NCBI GenBank assembly: GCA_030668165.1 | Contig: DAOUUM010000208.1 | Span: 1 to 5,831, forward strand | DNA: 5,831 nucleotides | Direction: 5' to 3' | Source: Candidatus Heimdallarchaeota archaeon | Lineage (GTDB): Archaea; Asgardarchaeota; Heimdallarchaeia; Heimdallarchaeales; Kariarchaeaceae | Shown: positions 4,929-5,831 of the stretch, in pieces | How positions within the stretch are numbered: the stretch's first letter is position 1 | How the letters are laid out: the number at the start of each line of letters is the position of its first letter | Notes under the pieces: generated by a model | The model's database searches: none | Told to the model about the DNA's origin: nothing | Seen by the model: the letters and a program-made list of their open reading frames with translations, nothing else | Translations under genes and position numbers: made by a program

Positions 4929-5831
4929 ATGAATAATAGTAAAATCTTCAATCTTATATTAGTCATATTGCTTGTTAGTTCAAGCACTTACCTTGTTAAC
5001 TCCTCTCCAAAGGAGGCGGTAACTGAGGTTAATGGAAATGCGTTAAATACAGATACTTTTCCAGGATTATCAAGACCAATCTTTGTTTCCTCCGATGGAG
5101 ACCTAACAAGAGAGAGAAATGAAACTCTTGGATTTGGAGCTACTATTCATACAGATGTTTATACTAATATCACTTTAACATATAAGGTGGTAAATGGTAT
5201 TAACACCACAGCAATTTTACTATTTGCTGATCTTCCAGGTAACTATTCACTTACAAATTCTACAGAAACTCTTAAATTTGTATATGATGAGGTTCTCTCA
5301 GATGGTAATTACGAACAAAATTTCTCCCTTCCTTACGATTCCTCTATTTTCATTGATAATGCGTCTGTAGCATATTATACTGCGGAGATTAATGTTTCAA
5401 TTGGTTTTGTCCCATTTTATGCTGCAATTGGTAGTAACAGTGAGGATGCATTGAATTCACCAAGAAATCTGTTAACAACTACCCAATATTGGAACACTTT
5501 TGCAGATGATGAATTTTTCACTCAGGATGAAAATGTAACCATCAGTCTAATGGCCAATGATACCAATGGTAATGATATTTTTGGAATCGCATACAAAGAT
5601 GGACTGAACAGCTACAAATATGAAAATTTCACAACACCTGTTGATGATGGCTTAAATATTACTGATACCATCAATCTTGAGCAATGGGATCCTGATACAA
5701 CAATTTACTGGGAAAGTATAGCCTATATTCAAGATACTGTTCTTGACGAGTTGAGAAAAGTTGAGAGACTGGATTATCAATTGGTGGAGATAGCTGATGG
5801 TACCCCTGTACTTGAACTGAATATCACCTCA
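4929..5831 (+). CDS. Secreted, sequon-rich surface protein of unknown function, 3' end cut by window
   Basis: The first 301 residues are visible; the frame is open to the right edge. The start is ATG with GGTGAT 8 bases upstream. The N-terminus is a typical secretion signal: short polar n-region with Lys5, then a hydrophobic core of about 18 residues (IFNLILVILLVSSSTYLV), with likely cleavage shortly after. The rest is Asp/Asn/Thr/Ser-rich with no cysteine in the visible part and alternating strand-like segments (for example TNITLTYKVV, VAYYTAEINVSIGF), suggesting extracellular beta-sandwich domains. Counting by eye, 13 N-x-S/T sequons without proline occur after the signal region, which suits an N-glycosylated archaeal S-layer or cell-surface protein. 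I do not recognise a specific family. A C-terminal membrane anchor may lie outside the window. A link to TldD/TldE is not supported by anything except proximity. Confidence 0.8.
   Translation, partial: MNNSKIFNLILVILLVSSSTYLVNSSPKEAVTEVNGNALNTDTFPGLSRPIFVSSDGDLTRERNETLGFGATIHTDVYTNITLTYKVVNGINTTAILLFADLPGNYSLTNSTETLKFVYDEVLSDGNYEQNFSLPYDSSIFIDNASVAYYTAEINVSIGFVPFYAAIGSNSEDALNSPRNLLTTTQYWNTFADDEFFTQDENVTISLMANDTNGNDIFGIAYKDGLNSYKYENFTTPVDDGLNITDTINLEQWDPDTTIYWESIAYIQDTVLDELRKVERLDYQLVEIADGTPVLELNITS

Noticed and set aside
2100..5831. Idea that TldD/TldE belongs to a peptide natural-product cluster with a precursor gene
   Set aside because: No short precursor-like gene, cyclodehydratase, radical SAM enzyme or exporter is visible in the window.
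1..5831. CRISPR array, tRNA/rRNA gene, insertion sequence or defence island
   Set aside because: No regular repeat-spacer pattern, RNA-gene signature, transposase or terminal repeats were found on reading either strand.

Overview
The window is AT-rich (GC roughly one third, estimated by eye) and looks archaeal. The evidence is a TrmB-type winged-helix regulator, archaeal-style TATA boxes, an archaeal-type CitG/COG1767-like protein, and a secreted protein packed with N-glycosylation sequons. Shine-Dalgarno sites of the GGTGA/GAGGT type precede three of the genes. The lineage cannot be fixed from this much sequence. An uncultivated archaeon (for example an Asgard-type lineage) is a guess from style, not a result.

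Layout from left to right. (1) Minus strand, 1-998: a divergent member of the triphosphoribosyl-dephospho-CoA synthase (CitG/MdcB) family, with its C-terminal end cut by the window edge. (2) A 110-bp gap with two inverted repeats. (3) Minus strand, 1109-1897: a 262-residue TrmB-family transcriptional regulator. (4) A 202-bp AT-rich divergent intergenic region. (5) Plus strand, 2100-4802: a two-gene tldD-tldE operon encoding a TldD/PmbA-type metalloprotease pair. The TldD subunit keeps the zinc-site histidines and the C-terminal cysteine; the TldE subunit has no HExxxH. (6) A 126-bp gap with an inverted repeat, a TATA-like box and a good ribosome binding site. (7) Plus strand, 4929 to the window end: the N-terminal 301 residues of a secreted, probably heavily glycosylated surface protein.

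How they may work together: TldD and TldE form a mixed complex in known systems, with TldD supplying the metal site. They are almost certainly co-transcribed here, being 9 bp apart with a Shine-Dalgarno site across the tldD stop codon. The divergent TrmB gene is the natural candidate regulator of this operon, but that is inferred from position only. The CitG-like and surface-protein genes have no evident functional link to the protease.

The most notable point is the start of tldD. The obvious TTG start (2211) would delete about 37 residues of the conserved N-terminal domain, yet the upstream frame has no ATG, GTG or TTG. Either translation starts at an ATT codon (2100) six bases after a GGTGA motif, or a +1 frameshift at a T-run joins an upstream GTG start to the gene. 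I found no mobile element, CRISPR array, RNA gene or convincing new multi-gene system.
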